From: Paraphaeosphaeria minitans
Lineage: Eukaryota; Ascomycota; Dothideomycetes; Pleosporales; Didymosphaeriaceae
Assembly: GCA_015832175.1 (NCBI GenBank)
Contig: WJXW01000010.1
Span: forward strand, 1,240,001-1,304,000
Length of the DNA: 64,000 nt
Direction: 5' to 3'
The position numbers and the translations under genes are program-made. A model generated the notes under the pieces. It was not told where the DNA came from. It made no database searches and saw only the letters and a list, made by a program, of their open reading frames with translations. The stretch's first letter is position 1; every line of letters starts with the position of its first letter. Shown piece by piece: positions 10,065 to 19,482 of this stretch.

Positions 10065-11822
10065 ATGCATCCTCACCCCGTTGAGCCTTCCAGTTCGCCA
10101 ACATTCACTAACCCAATTATCCGGGGTTTCAACCCGGACCCCACAGTTTGTGTCGTCCCCAGCACCGCACAAGAACCAACCCGTTTCTTCCTCAGCACCT
10201 CAACCTTCGAATACACGCCATCCTGCCCCATATATACCTCTACCGACCTCTTGAACTGGAAACTCATCGGCCACGCATTGACACGCCCTTCCCAAATCAA
10301 TCTCAGGACCGTCGAGCCTGGCGCCGGATCATGGGCCTCCACGCTACGCTACCGAGCATCCGAAAAACGGTTCTATCTGACCACGGGTGTATTCCACAGG
10401 TACAGGCCCGCGACTGACGAGCGCATCTTCCCGCGGGGCTTTTACGTCTGGACGGGTGATATCTTTGATGATAGTGCATGGAGTGATCCCGTGTACTTTG
10501 ACAATCCTGGATTTGACCAGGACTTGTTTTGGGACCCAAACGACAACGATGTGGTCTATCTTAGTACCACCGTGCGTGTTGCGGAGCGCGATCGGGCGTC
10601 CAAGCTCAAGGACTTTGCAATTCACATCTCAAAGATAGATGTCAAGACCGGTCGCACACTGACATCTCCGAAGGTCATTCGGCAAAGTAAGTTCGGCGTC
10701 GCGGAGGGCTCGCATATCCTATACAAAGCACCTTACTACTTTCTCTTCGTCGCCGAAGGCGGAACCGAGGCCGGGCATCAGGAGTGGGTGTTTAGAAGCA
10801 CGGCAGGTGTATATGGGCCGTGGGAGTCGCAGGGGAAGCCGCTATGGTATAATGGCCCAGGTGAAGAGGTGCAGCGAACAGGGCACGCGGATGTATTCGA
10901 AGATGGACAGGGGCGGTGGTGGGCTGTTTTTCTGGGGGTAAGGCCGACTCAAGATAAGAGAGGGAAGTGGTTAGAGCCGCAGATGGGGAGGGAGACGTTT
11001 CTTGTGACTGTGGAGTGGGTGGATGGCTGGCCTTTTTTCAATGACGGAGACAATGTGAGGTTGGTGACTAAGGGTCGGGATGCGGTTATGCAAGCAATCG
11101 AAGAGAAGCGAGCAGAAAAGGGCGAGGTGAAGTGGACGGCAGATCTGAGCGGGAAAGATCTGGAGTTGGGCTGGTACCAGAAGAATACGCCACTGAAGAA
11201 CTGCTACTCCCTCACAGAACGGCCGGGGTATCTCCGTGTATGGGGAAACTGCTACAACCTCTCATCCCCGGAAGCGCCTTCGATGCTGCTCCGAAAACAG
11301 ATTGAATACCATGAGTCTTTCCACGCTACGCTAGACTTCAAACCCAACAAAGCAGGTTACGAAGCCGGCATCGTCGTCTACTGGAGTAACTTCTCCTACG
11401 CCACAATCGGAATGGGCGCAGTAGAGATCGACGGCCATACCATCCAGCAGATTCTTTGTCGGAAGCCGTTAGGCCGCGCAGGCGTCTTCGAAGACACGAA
11501 ACCCCTGCTCGACAAACCCAACCAGCTGATTACCCTTCACGAAGGCAGTGTGAGGCTGTGTATCGAGGCCTGCGACGGTGTTTACAGGATGTATGCAAAG
11601 CAGCCGAAAAATCATCCGGATGCAGGTGATGCCGAGAGCTTTGCTTTCACGTCAGAAGAGCTTGCCGTGACGCCGCCCGAGGGCATGTCATTTACTGGAG
11701 CCATGTTTGGCGTATATGCGTTTGGAATCTGGGAGCCGGTGCTGGAGCCCGCAGACTTCTCGGATGTACATGTGCGGGAGGGGACGGGTCGGGTTTTGGA
11801 AAACGCGGAATGGATTTGGTGA
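10065..11822 (+). CDS. Glycoside hydrolase family 43 (beta-xylosidase / alpha-arabinofuranosidase type) with C-terminal beta-sandwich
   Basis: Single exon of 585 codons. The five-bladed beta-propeller signature starts with TNPIIRGFNPDPTVCVV, whose Asp25 is the expected general base. The WDPNDNDVVYLS region would carry the pKa-modulating Asp, and VAEGSHILY near residue 213 the general acid Glu. From about residue 370 (ELGWYQKNTPLKNCYSLTER) a concanavalin-like C-terminal domain typical of GH43 beta-xylosidases follows, with PSMLLRKQIEYHESFHATLDF. There is no signal peptide, so the protein is probably intracellular or exported unconventionally, acting on short xylo- or arabino-oligosaccharides. 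The exact substrate cannot be inferred. It converges on the beta/gamma-crystallin-like gene. Confidence 0.92.
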   Translation: MHPHPVEPSSSPTFTNPIIRGFNPDPTVCVVPSTAQEPTRFFLSTSTFEYTPSCPIYTSTDLLNWKLIGHALTRPSQINLRTVEPGAGSWASTLRYRASEKRFYLTTGVFHRYRPATDERIFPRGFYVWTGDIFDDSAWSDPVYFDNPGFDQDLFWDPNDNDVVYLSTTVRVAERDRASKLKDFAIHISKIDVKTGRTLTSPKVIRQSKFGVAEGSHILYKAPYYFLFVAEGGTEAGHQEWVFRSTAGVYGPWESQGKPLWYNGPGEEVQRTGHADVFEDGQGRWWAVFLGVRPTQDKRGKWLEPQMGRETFLVTVEWVDGWPFFNDGDNVRLVTKGRDAVMQAIEEKRAEKGEVKWTADLSGKDLELGWYQKNTPLKNCYSLTERPGYLRVWGNCYNLSSPEAPSMLLRKQIEYHESFHATLDFKPNKAGYEAGIVVYWSNFSYATIGMGAVEIDGHTIQQILCRKPLGRAGVFEDTKPLLDKPNQLITLHEGSVRLCIEACDGVYRMYAKQPKNHPDAGDAESFAFTSEELAVTPPEGMSFTGAMFGVYAFGIWEPVLEPADFSDVHVREGTGRVLENAEWIW

Positions 11823-12070
11823 GAGAAAGTAGTTGAATTAAGAGAATGAGCGTCACCCGGAAAGAGGGATGCACCTACTTTCGCCAGTGCACTTCCTAAT
11901 ATACACCCTTGCCACGCCCTAATATTTGCACTTCACAACTTATCGACCCAAAACCTCGCTTAAAGCCCTCCGCATGCAGTCAAAGGCCTATGGTCTCTGC
12001 GACATCCTTCACCTCGCATTTGGCACCTGACATATGCCCCTTCACACCGCCCAGCGGTCTCACATGGTGA

Positions 12071-13782
12071 TCACGCAGACTCCAGAGCTCTAACGCTGCA
12101 ACGAACACTCCAGATCCTGTCATCCCAGCCATACTGCCTAAGATCGTTGAACGTGTCTAGCAGGATGGAAACTTCGTTCCCGTTCGGATCCAATGGGGTA
12201 AGTGTCGAACAATCCGGAGTACTTTTCATGTTAGTGCAATCGCTCCGTACATATTGAGAGAGAAGGAGCACTTACGCGTAGCCCTTGCAAATATAGTCCT
12301 TGTCTCCAGAGTTCTTGCGCACGGACGAGATGCCGGATGTGGGACTACAGGACTGTGAGGAGACACATGTTGAGGATGGTCATTGGGATACTCACGAAAA
12401 AGTGACACATAGTCCATTGTCGAGTTGACCCCATGTGTAGTATTGCGTGCTGCCTGTGAATTTGTAGTCTCGGTACAATTCGAGCTGGAAAACAGTCGGC
12501 ACAGATCAGAAAAAGCCTTCATGACGATGGTCAGGCTTGAGCTGCCATTCATCCAACTTGTCTACCCAGGCCTCACATCATCCAAGACTCACTGCTTCCC
12601 CTGCATCACTCTCTCTTAAGACTCACCGGATACACCGTTATTGCCGCCCTCTCCTCAAGCTCCCCGTTCCATGGTCCCGCCACGCACTTCATCGACCTGA
12701 GCCTATTACCCCATGGCTTCCCCTTGTTATCATTAGTCACCCTGAGATCACGAACCGAGCTTCCACCGCCCGCCTGCTGTATATCGAAGTAGAACGTCGT
12801 CCCATCTTGGACACAATTCAGCGGCCTAGTTAGTCGTCAGCTAAACATCTGCGAGCGAAAGTTGAAGATAGACATACTCGTAGAACCGACAGTGGTAGAT
12901 CAGATCGACCGCATTCAGTTTCAGCGACGACCAGGGTGATGAGGTATCGGAGCTGGATGTTTTGTTAGTAGGATAGATTCGAGAAGGGGTATGTCATCGC
13001 GCACTTGATGGAATTCTGGCATTTTCCCTTGACCATGTCGACATACATGTACCAGGTGTAGTCACCACTGAACTCGGGGTCGGTGAAGATGTCGACCTGG
13101 CGCCATCAGTAATTTGCGTACATACGAACGTAGCAGTGGAAAGCTTACGAGATGGGGTGCTTTTGCACTGGATTCTTGCTGATGGCGGGTGTGCAGCTCG
13201 ACACCTCCGTGCTTGAAGGGCGGCTCTTCTTTTATGTTGCTTGTCCACCAGCAGAGAGCTGAGTTGATTTGGTTGTCGAGCTCTGGACCGAGAGAGGTGC
13301 GCTCGGCATTGGCAGGCCAGTCGAGAGTCAAGGCGGGAATGTTGTGCTGGCAGGCGTCGGTGGTTCTTCGCCGACGTTAAAATGAATCAACATCAATTAG
13401 TTATGACGTACCTGAAGAACCTGCATGAGAACTTCCGGTCATTGCGTTGCTTGACCAACTTGAGCGACGAAACTCGGCCGCTGGGATGCAGTCAGTAAGT
13501 CGGTGCTCGCATAATGAGCAGAGCCTTGACCTACGGATCCACGAAATAGCAGAACTGGCCGGCATTATCGGGAGAGGACGGCTGATTGGGTATTGGGACC
13601 ATGCCCCAGCCTGCTCCTTTGAAGTTCGGGTCTTCGTAGAAGAGGACCTCGTAGTCTGCGAGAACGGAGCTCTCGTTCAGCGGTACCAGCTCGAGAAGAC
13701 CGGAATCGTCACCATCAACTTTTCGAATGACGGCACCGAAGGCAACAGAGACAATGACCAAGATGGAGAGGAAGATGCGCAT
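12071..13782 (-). CDS. Secreted Cys-rich protein with three tandem beta/gamma-crystallin-like modules (nine exons, about 402 aa)
   Basis: Exons: 13782-13535, 13480-13412, 13365-13149, 13096-13005, 12952-12878, 12825-12627, 12484-12396, 12344-12276 and 12221-12071; all junctions are GT...AG and keep one frame. Residues 1-17 are a signal peptide. Three modules of about 110-130 aa begin with crystallin-like first strands VLFYEDPNFKG (about residue 46), VDIFTDPEFSG (about 178) and LELYRDYKFTG (about 301). Each is followed by a Ser-Ser/Ile-x-(Leu/Arg) segment (RVSSLKL, PWSSLKL, ISSVRK), a conserved Cys (SCRFF, YHCRFYE, YICKGY), and a tail ending SALC, RSMKC or WSVRC. Each module is encoded by three exons whose junction phases repeat as 2, 2, 0. 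The Tyr/Phe-x-Asp-x-x-Phe-x-Gly pattern is the Greek-key signature of the beta/gamma-crystallin fold; the function of fungal secreted members is unknown. Splice models are mine and unsupported by transcript data. Confidence 0.78.
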
Positions 13783-14763
13783 TTTGCTTAAGTGTTGGTG
13801 ATGTATGTCAGGTATTGGATAGGTAGCAAAGATCGCAGACCAGCATGAAAGGTGGACTGATTAATTGGATATGGAGGCTTTTTGATTATGTAGAGACAGC
13901 TAGGTCGGGAGCTTGCATGTCCGTGATCGTCTCCCCTGCGCATGATAGCTCGAGGAAGTCTGAACAAACGGATGTTGGAGGCGGTCAGCCGCTGTGTTGT
14001 TCAATTCAAAATTGCAGCAAACAGAGTGGCCTGCCGGGAAAGAAATGCACCCAGCGCAACAGTGGTCGATGATACGTGATTAGAAATAACTCGTCAAACA
14101 ATACGCGGAACTGCGCGTGGCGAGGACATTCTCATATTTCATACTACCGCAGGATCAAGTTTCAAACCAGTCAGGAAGCAAATAGAAGATTAAGGAAGCT
14201 CAATCTAATTAGACTTGTGGGCCATCCAAGTGGATCAACGCGGTCAAAAGGACCTGACATCGGCGAACCACGCACTGTGACCCTTGCACGACGAATCAAT
14301 TCAATAACATAGCATCACACTCGAACCAACTCTCCTCCAATTTTGAACTTTCTGTGTTCAAGACAGACGATATTTTCGCGGACATAACACATACAAGTAC
14401 CAATTGTTCCGCGTGAAATAGTGCCATGCTCTTACATAATATTACGATTGTCAACGACATTACTGCATTCAACTAAAAACCCTTTCACAGGTTCGATGAT
14501 CTTAACTTTTTCTGTATTAGTAATTATGCGGCCTATTGTTCTATACAGTAGATGTCACATGGTCTTCGTCATCTTAAAACATTGACTGAACTGTGATCAA
14601 GCCATCGAAGGGACAACAGACTCACAAAGAACTATGCTTCTGTGTTTTTTTGCTCCTAAGAAGGTTCTAAGGACCATCTCTCTGCAGTTGCGAAAAGCAA
14701 TCACCTGCTATAGAGTCTGCAACAATTTCCAAAGCATACTTTCGAAGATTCACAAGCTTCAGA
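13783..14763. other. Intergenic region between two divergent crystallin-like loci
   Basis: About 980 bp between the start of the three-module gene (-) and the broken one-module relative (+). From about 14080 it becomes richer in A and T than its surroundings. No supported gene. It must contain the promoter of the three-module gene. Confidence 0.5.
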
Positions 14764-15498
14764 ATGCATTATCTACGGCTATTTCTTCGCCATCTTCGCT
14801 ACTTCCGTAACAGCAAGCCCGAGTCAAGCTCCCTTGATCTATGACCCGTGTTTTGGCTGCATAGAACCTGGCTACACCGCACTCTATGCTGATAATGACT
14901 ACCATGGGGGATGCCGCTATCTAGAAGCGAAGAATCGCTAGATCAACCTCGACTCTGTGGACTTGTAAGTATCCCTTCTCACCTCTCCAAGCTTGACCAT
15001 CTTCTTACCTCATCTGCAGCAATGACAAGGCACGGTCTGTGTTCTTCATGCCTAGAAGTGACTGCTAGTACTATCTGTAAGCTTCAAGTGTGGTGGAAGT
15101 CTAGTAAGAGTTAATGTCTGCGTAGCCACAACGATTGCAGGCGGGATTCGTTGGATATGAATGGCGGGATGTCTGTATCTGACATGAACCTTTCTGATAA
15201 CGGTAATGTGGGTGATTCGGTGGATGGTATCTCCTCGGTGCAGTGCTCCGCATGGGAGAATGGCAGGCCAGATTCTATCGTGTCTGTAGGAGCATTGTAC
15301 AGTCGGTTTAATTCGGGCAGAGGGATTTTTAGCTCCGATGAAGCTTTCCGTTACTGCTCGTTGAATCTGAGAAGATGGAGGCATCTTGATCCGCGCATCA
15401 GTGTTCTCTTACTTGATACAAAGGACCTTTCGTGGACAACAGTGGCACTTCGTAGACGTGGGGATGAACGTGGATGCTGGGTAGAGTTCGCCAAATGA
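14764..15498 (+). pseudogene. Broken one-module beta/gamma-crystallin-like secreted protein gene
   Basis: Three exon-like blocks, 14764-14964, 15020-15076 and 15126-15498, are separated by GTAAGT...CAG and GTAAGC...TAG introns. Both junctions are phase 2, as inside each module of the neighbouring gene. Block 1 encodes a signal-peptide-like IIYGYFFAIFATSVTASPS and ALYADNDYHGGCRYLEAKN. Block 2 encodes FNDKARSVFFMPRSDC. Block 3 encodes SDNGNVGDSVDGISSVQC, matching the module tail. Breaks: the only ATG (14764) is in a different frame from the signal peptide, suggesting a frameshift; in-frame TAG codons occur at 14939-14941 and 15066-15068. Both TAGs could derive from CAG by C-to-T change, the RIP signature. 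The frame after the module tail (to 15498) has no counterpart and may be read-through. Confidence 0.65.
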
Positions 15499-17017
15499 CC
15501 AACGACTACGTACATATGTATCTTCGAGCACGAACTTGCCTCGTCACCAACATTTGAAGTGACTAGGACATAAATTGCGGGTAGAAAGAGACATTCTAGG
15601 TCAACCGGCACTGCAGATGACGTTCGCGTGGAGCGAAGCAAGGGAGCAATCCGCTCGCCGCGCCCGCGCACCAGGTGGCTGGAAGCCTCAGGCACCGCCA
15701 AAGAAACGATCACATGTCCAGCACTGCCCTTCCAGACCCCATCGGCGACCAAGAAAAGAGGCTCCCCACGCCGCCCTACAAGGCTGCCTACGCCCTGCAT
15801 GCGGCGACACCGAGCCCTTGAGCCTAACTTAACATCCCACGTCCCGTTCCCCACTCCACCATAATTTCTTACACACACAATCGCTCGTCGGGCAACGTAC
15901 ACTCACTTTGGGTAGCAAGGCATAAAGCTTAGCAGCCGTTTGGGCCACGGTGGGTATAAAGTTTCAATGTCGCAGGCAGCACTGTGTCCTACCGCCGGTG
16001 CGCGCGGCGATTGGACGCACACATGGCTGAGAGCAACGCGCTGCGAGGTCCCTCATTGCGCCACGGCGCACTCCGACGTTCCTCCTTCCTGTTGCAATTC
16101 CTAACCGGAAGGGACGAGTTTTGTTGAGGATATTGCAGGATTGAGACGTATGCGCGCAAGTGCGCGCACCGTTGCGACCCGGTCGAAGCGGCATCAGCAG
16201 AGGACGGTTGCCCTGGCCGCCAACGCAGAGATGCAAGCCACCCAGAAATCCCATTTCTCCGGGTGTGGTATGCGGAACTGCTTCGGGAAGGTGTCGCTAC
16301 ATCGGTGATGCTGAAACGGTGCTGTTGGTTGCCTTTTTCGCCTCGTGGAGATAGGTACGTATGGATGTGCCTCGGCAGGCAAGTGGGAGGATGAGGGCTC
16401 GCCGGACGGTGGTTCCGGAGCTGATTCGATGAGTAGGTTGACTCGAGAGTGATACACCGCAGTGCATGAGATTTTGATCGCGTGATTGTGTAGGACCGAC
16501 CGAAACTCTTTGCACGGTGGACGTTGAGGTGGTGAGGAGGACAGGGTAACGCTTGCGCGGTCTGCGCCATGCCTGGGCGTAAGAGCAGAGCAGACCAAGG
16601 TAGAATTCCGCAAAGGATCCCATGGGGCAATCATCGCGCTGAGATCAGTGGTGATTTGAGCTTTCGGTGTGTGAATTTAATTTCAAGTATATTGAACACA
16701 CGTGTTACAAGATGGTGCGTGTTTGTGCCATATAACAACAGGACATGATTGTGGAAAAGTGCTATGGTGAGCGCAAGCTTCTGCAGGATGCAGAGGCTCG
16801 GCACGCTTGTAAACAAAACTCAGGACATGTAATGCCGCTTTCGAATGCTCGTATCGACCAGTATGCGATGAGATGCCCTGCCTGACAGACATTCCTTCCC
16901 ATAGAATGTAGGAAAGTTCAAAGAAGCACCGTGTCAGTTGGCATGCAAGAAAAAAGGGTATTATAACAAATATTCGCAGTCCAACAATAAGAGAAGCTGA
17001 AATCAAGCCGGTTGGTG
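15499..17017. other. About 1.5 kb without a recognisable gene
   Basis: Several overlapping open frames on the minus strand (for example 15989-16630 and 15351-15902) show no family motif, no consistent splice structure and Ser/Pro/Arg-rich shadow composition. I see nothing that I would call a gene. Confidence 0.45.
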
Positions 17018-17348
17018 CTAGAAGGATGATGACAACAGACTTTTCGATACAACGGGTGCATACTTCAAGAAGTCAGCGTAGAACCATACGAAGGTCAAAG
17101 TTATGCCTACTGGAACACCCGGATTTCGGACCTGAAAAACCGTTGTGCAGCATCTAATAATACCGTACCTGTTGTTCCACCGTACAGCATCGGCATCTAG
17201 CGTGGTTATTGCAGCCGGTGCAGCTGGGGAATCTTGAAGTGTCGAACGGCCCGTAGCCACAGGAGCAACAGTACCAAACGTATTCCACTGCTGTATGGCC
17301 AGGTTTGGCAGGGCGCGTATATTTTCCATCGCGGTCGAAGGGAGGCAT
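17018..17348 (-). CDS. Small zinc-ribbon-like protein (copy A), tentative two-exon model
   Basis: Exon 1 (17348-17169) starts at ATG MPPFDRDGK and encodes VWYCCSCGYGPF followed by FPSCTGCNNHARCRCC. An intron GTACGG...TTTTTCAG leads to exon 2 (17131-17018) encoding VRNPGVPVGITLTFVWFYAD and a short tail; total 97 aa. The pattern W-Y-C-x2-C-G-x-G-P...C-x2-C-x-H resembles a RanBP2-type or other four-cysteine zinc ribbon. The open frame continues upstream of the chosen ATG without another ATG before a stop, so a further 5' exon is possible (a separate open frame starts at 17551). The same ribbon recurs at 19133-19482. Function unknown. Confidence 0.5.
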
Positions 17349-18840
17349 CGTATCGGTACAAGCGAAGTTGTGGGCTTGACGTTCAGAACGTGACACCGGA
17401 GGGACTCGTGGGAAGAAGTCGCGGTGGGCAAGTCGGTTTCCTCAGTGGTCTTGATAGAGACTGCGGTTATTGGAACAAACAGGGGCTCGGGCACAAGCGA
17501 GAGAGATCTGTGGTCTGCCGAGAAAGTAAGAGACGATTCAAGATACAGCATCGTGATTGAACTTACTCTCTCAACGACAATGTGAGCAGCGTCGGTAGTC
17601 GAAGACGCTGAAGAACTTGATATCGTTTCCTTTGGTCTTTCACTTGTAGTATTACCAATATACAGTAACGTGAAACTGTAACTGTAGGTCCAGGGTGTAT
17701 AAGAAAACAGCGTGCTGCTGTCCTGAGAGAGAAACTAGTTGTTAGTCTGTCAAGACGAAGTGTGGACGGAAAGAAGGAGCGTGCCAGATGGCCAGTTCAT
17801 ATATGTAGAGCTAATCTGAAGGATAAGGGAAAGCAGCTCCAGGACTTTGAGAGCGTGGGGCGTCATGGAGTCCCTCGCACCATGCCTGTCGCCTCGTGGT
17901 CCTTCGAATGAGGCCGTCTCAAAGGGCACGAGCGCGCGGGGCAACTGCAAACGCATGACCTCAACGGGCGGGTTACACAAGTAATTGAGGCGGAATCTGT
18001 CCACAATCAGGTCTTTCGCAAGCGTAGCGGTGAGAGCAGGCGCTCATTGGTCTAGTTGGTAGTCAATGTCGGCGAGTGGTGCGTGGAGGACGCGGCGGAG
18101 TCGGCACCATGGTTCTCTTTGACGTGAATCGGCATCTTGTAGCAGCATACCGTGCTGCTTTGCTTAGCGTAAATGGATGGTGTGAATTAAGATTATTTGC
18201 CTGGAAATATGCGCTAGTTTCGGGTTACTGAGGCACACCTACCCAGCCATGGCTGGCCTGAGGCATTGTGGGCTCAGGCGCGAATACCATACAACCGCAC
18301 GTTGCCATGGAAGCCCCGGCTACAGTAATCACTTGCCTGATCGCTACGGTGCGAAAGACTCTGATTACTATAGTGAGCTCTCCAGCTGCTGTGGAATCTT
18401 TTCCAGTCGCAGCCGAGTCTGACCATCATTAGTGGCAGATTTCCAGGAAGCACGCATTCCGTGAGAAGTAAAGATTCCCGGTTGCGTGGGCTGCATCGTA
18501 CCTGCGTTCTGTAAAATCTTCTTCTCGGTAGCCAGGTTGACGCGTGTTCGGAGACGCCAGCCCGGCGCAAGCTGGCCCCCACCCATGGCCCTGTGCATGC
18601 CAATATGCTGCGCGACCCTCCTTGACGCCTCTGAGCACACAAGGGACAAATAGTTAATAACATTTGATAAAACCCATAAAAGGAATGAATTCACATGTAT
18701 ACGCGTTTTTCTTCGATAACCGCATTGAAAAGGCGGTTGCAGGCCCTCAGCGAATCTATAATAGAATGGGAAATAAAATATTCCAACCGGGGTAAGCCAC
18801 TTCTTCGGACCTTCCATATACTCTGAAGGAATCCGCGGAA
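17349..18840. other. Intergenic, no supported gene
   Basis: About 1.5 kb. The 5' end of zinc-ribbon copy A may extend into it (open frame to 17551). A short match to a tRNA A-box occurs at about 18048 but no B-box follows. Confidence 0.4.
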
Positions 18841-19482
18841 CTATCGTACAGTACAAGCAAATAGCAAGAAAAATAAATATATGTTGAACGTAGACAGCGT
18901 TGACAGCATCAATCCTGAAACACATAGCTGCAATAGAAGATTATCTCGATAGAAGCCAAGGGGGTCAACGTATATTGCGCGATTCGTGAACATGTTTGCT
19001 TTGGGGAGGGTTGTGCGGCTGGAGCACAGCGAGGCCATGGGGATAGCGTTGATACCATAGAGATTGAATCTAGAGAGTTGAGTTAGCCTCCCGAACTCTA
19101 CTTGGCACCATCTCTGTCATACCTCTATCTACCTGGAAATAATGGTGACAGTACAGCATCCATCCCGTGTATGGCCGCATGCAACACAGCCAGTGTTGAG
19201 GCTGTAGTTGTGTGGGCCATCCCCACAATTTCCACAGTACCACACAGTCTTAGACGGTGGGCCATACTGCAGTGGTGTTTCTAGAGCGACTTCATAGAGA
19301 TCGGCGGCCGGTTCCATGACAGAGTCCAGAGAACTCGTCGAGGTGCCAAAGTGTCCAACATTCAGGGCTGTGGAGTTGGTGGCCCCTATAGAATCGATCG
19401 ACAGCATGGTGACACTTGGAGAGGCTTTGGACGGAGTAATGAAGCGCCTGAGTGCTCTAGGGAGTATGCTAGATGGACGCAT
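18841..19482 (-). CDS. Small zinc-ribbon-like protein (copy B)
   Basis: A genuine ATG at 19482 opens a frame of 117 codons ending at 19129, with VWYCGNCGDGP followed by GCVACGHTRDGCCTV near its C-terminus. This is the same W-Y-C-x2-C-G-x-G-P...C-x2-C-x-H-x-R...CCTV arrangement as copy A, 2 kb away on the same strand. A possible intron from GTAGAT at 19132 to a CTAG at 19070 would replace the stop with a second exon (19069-18841), giving 192 aa with a hydrophobic C-terminus (IYLFFLLFAC). I cannot decide between the two ends. The N-terminal half is Ser/Thr-rich. The four-cysteine pattern suggests zinc binding; role unknown. Confidence 0.5.

Noticed and set aside
18042..18115. tRNA-like segment containing TGGTCTAGTTGG
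   Set aside because: The A-box match is good, but no B-box (GGTTCGANNCC) follows at a suitable distance and no acceptor stem can be drawn.
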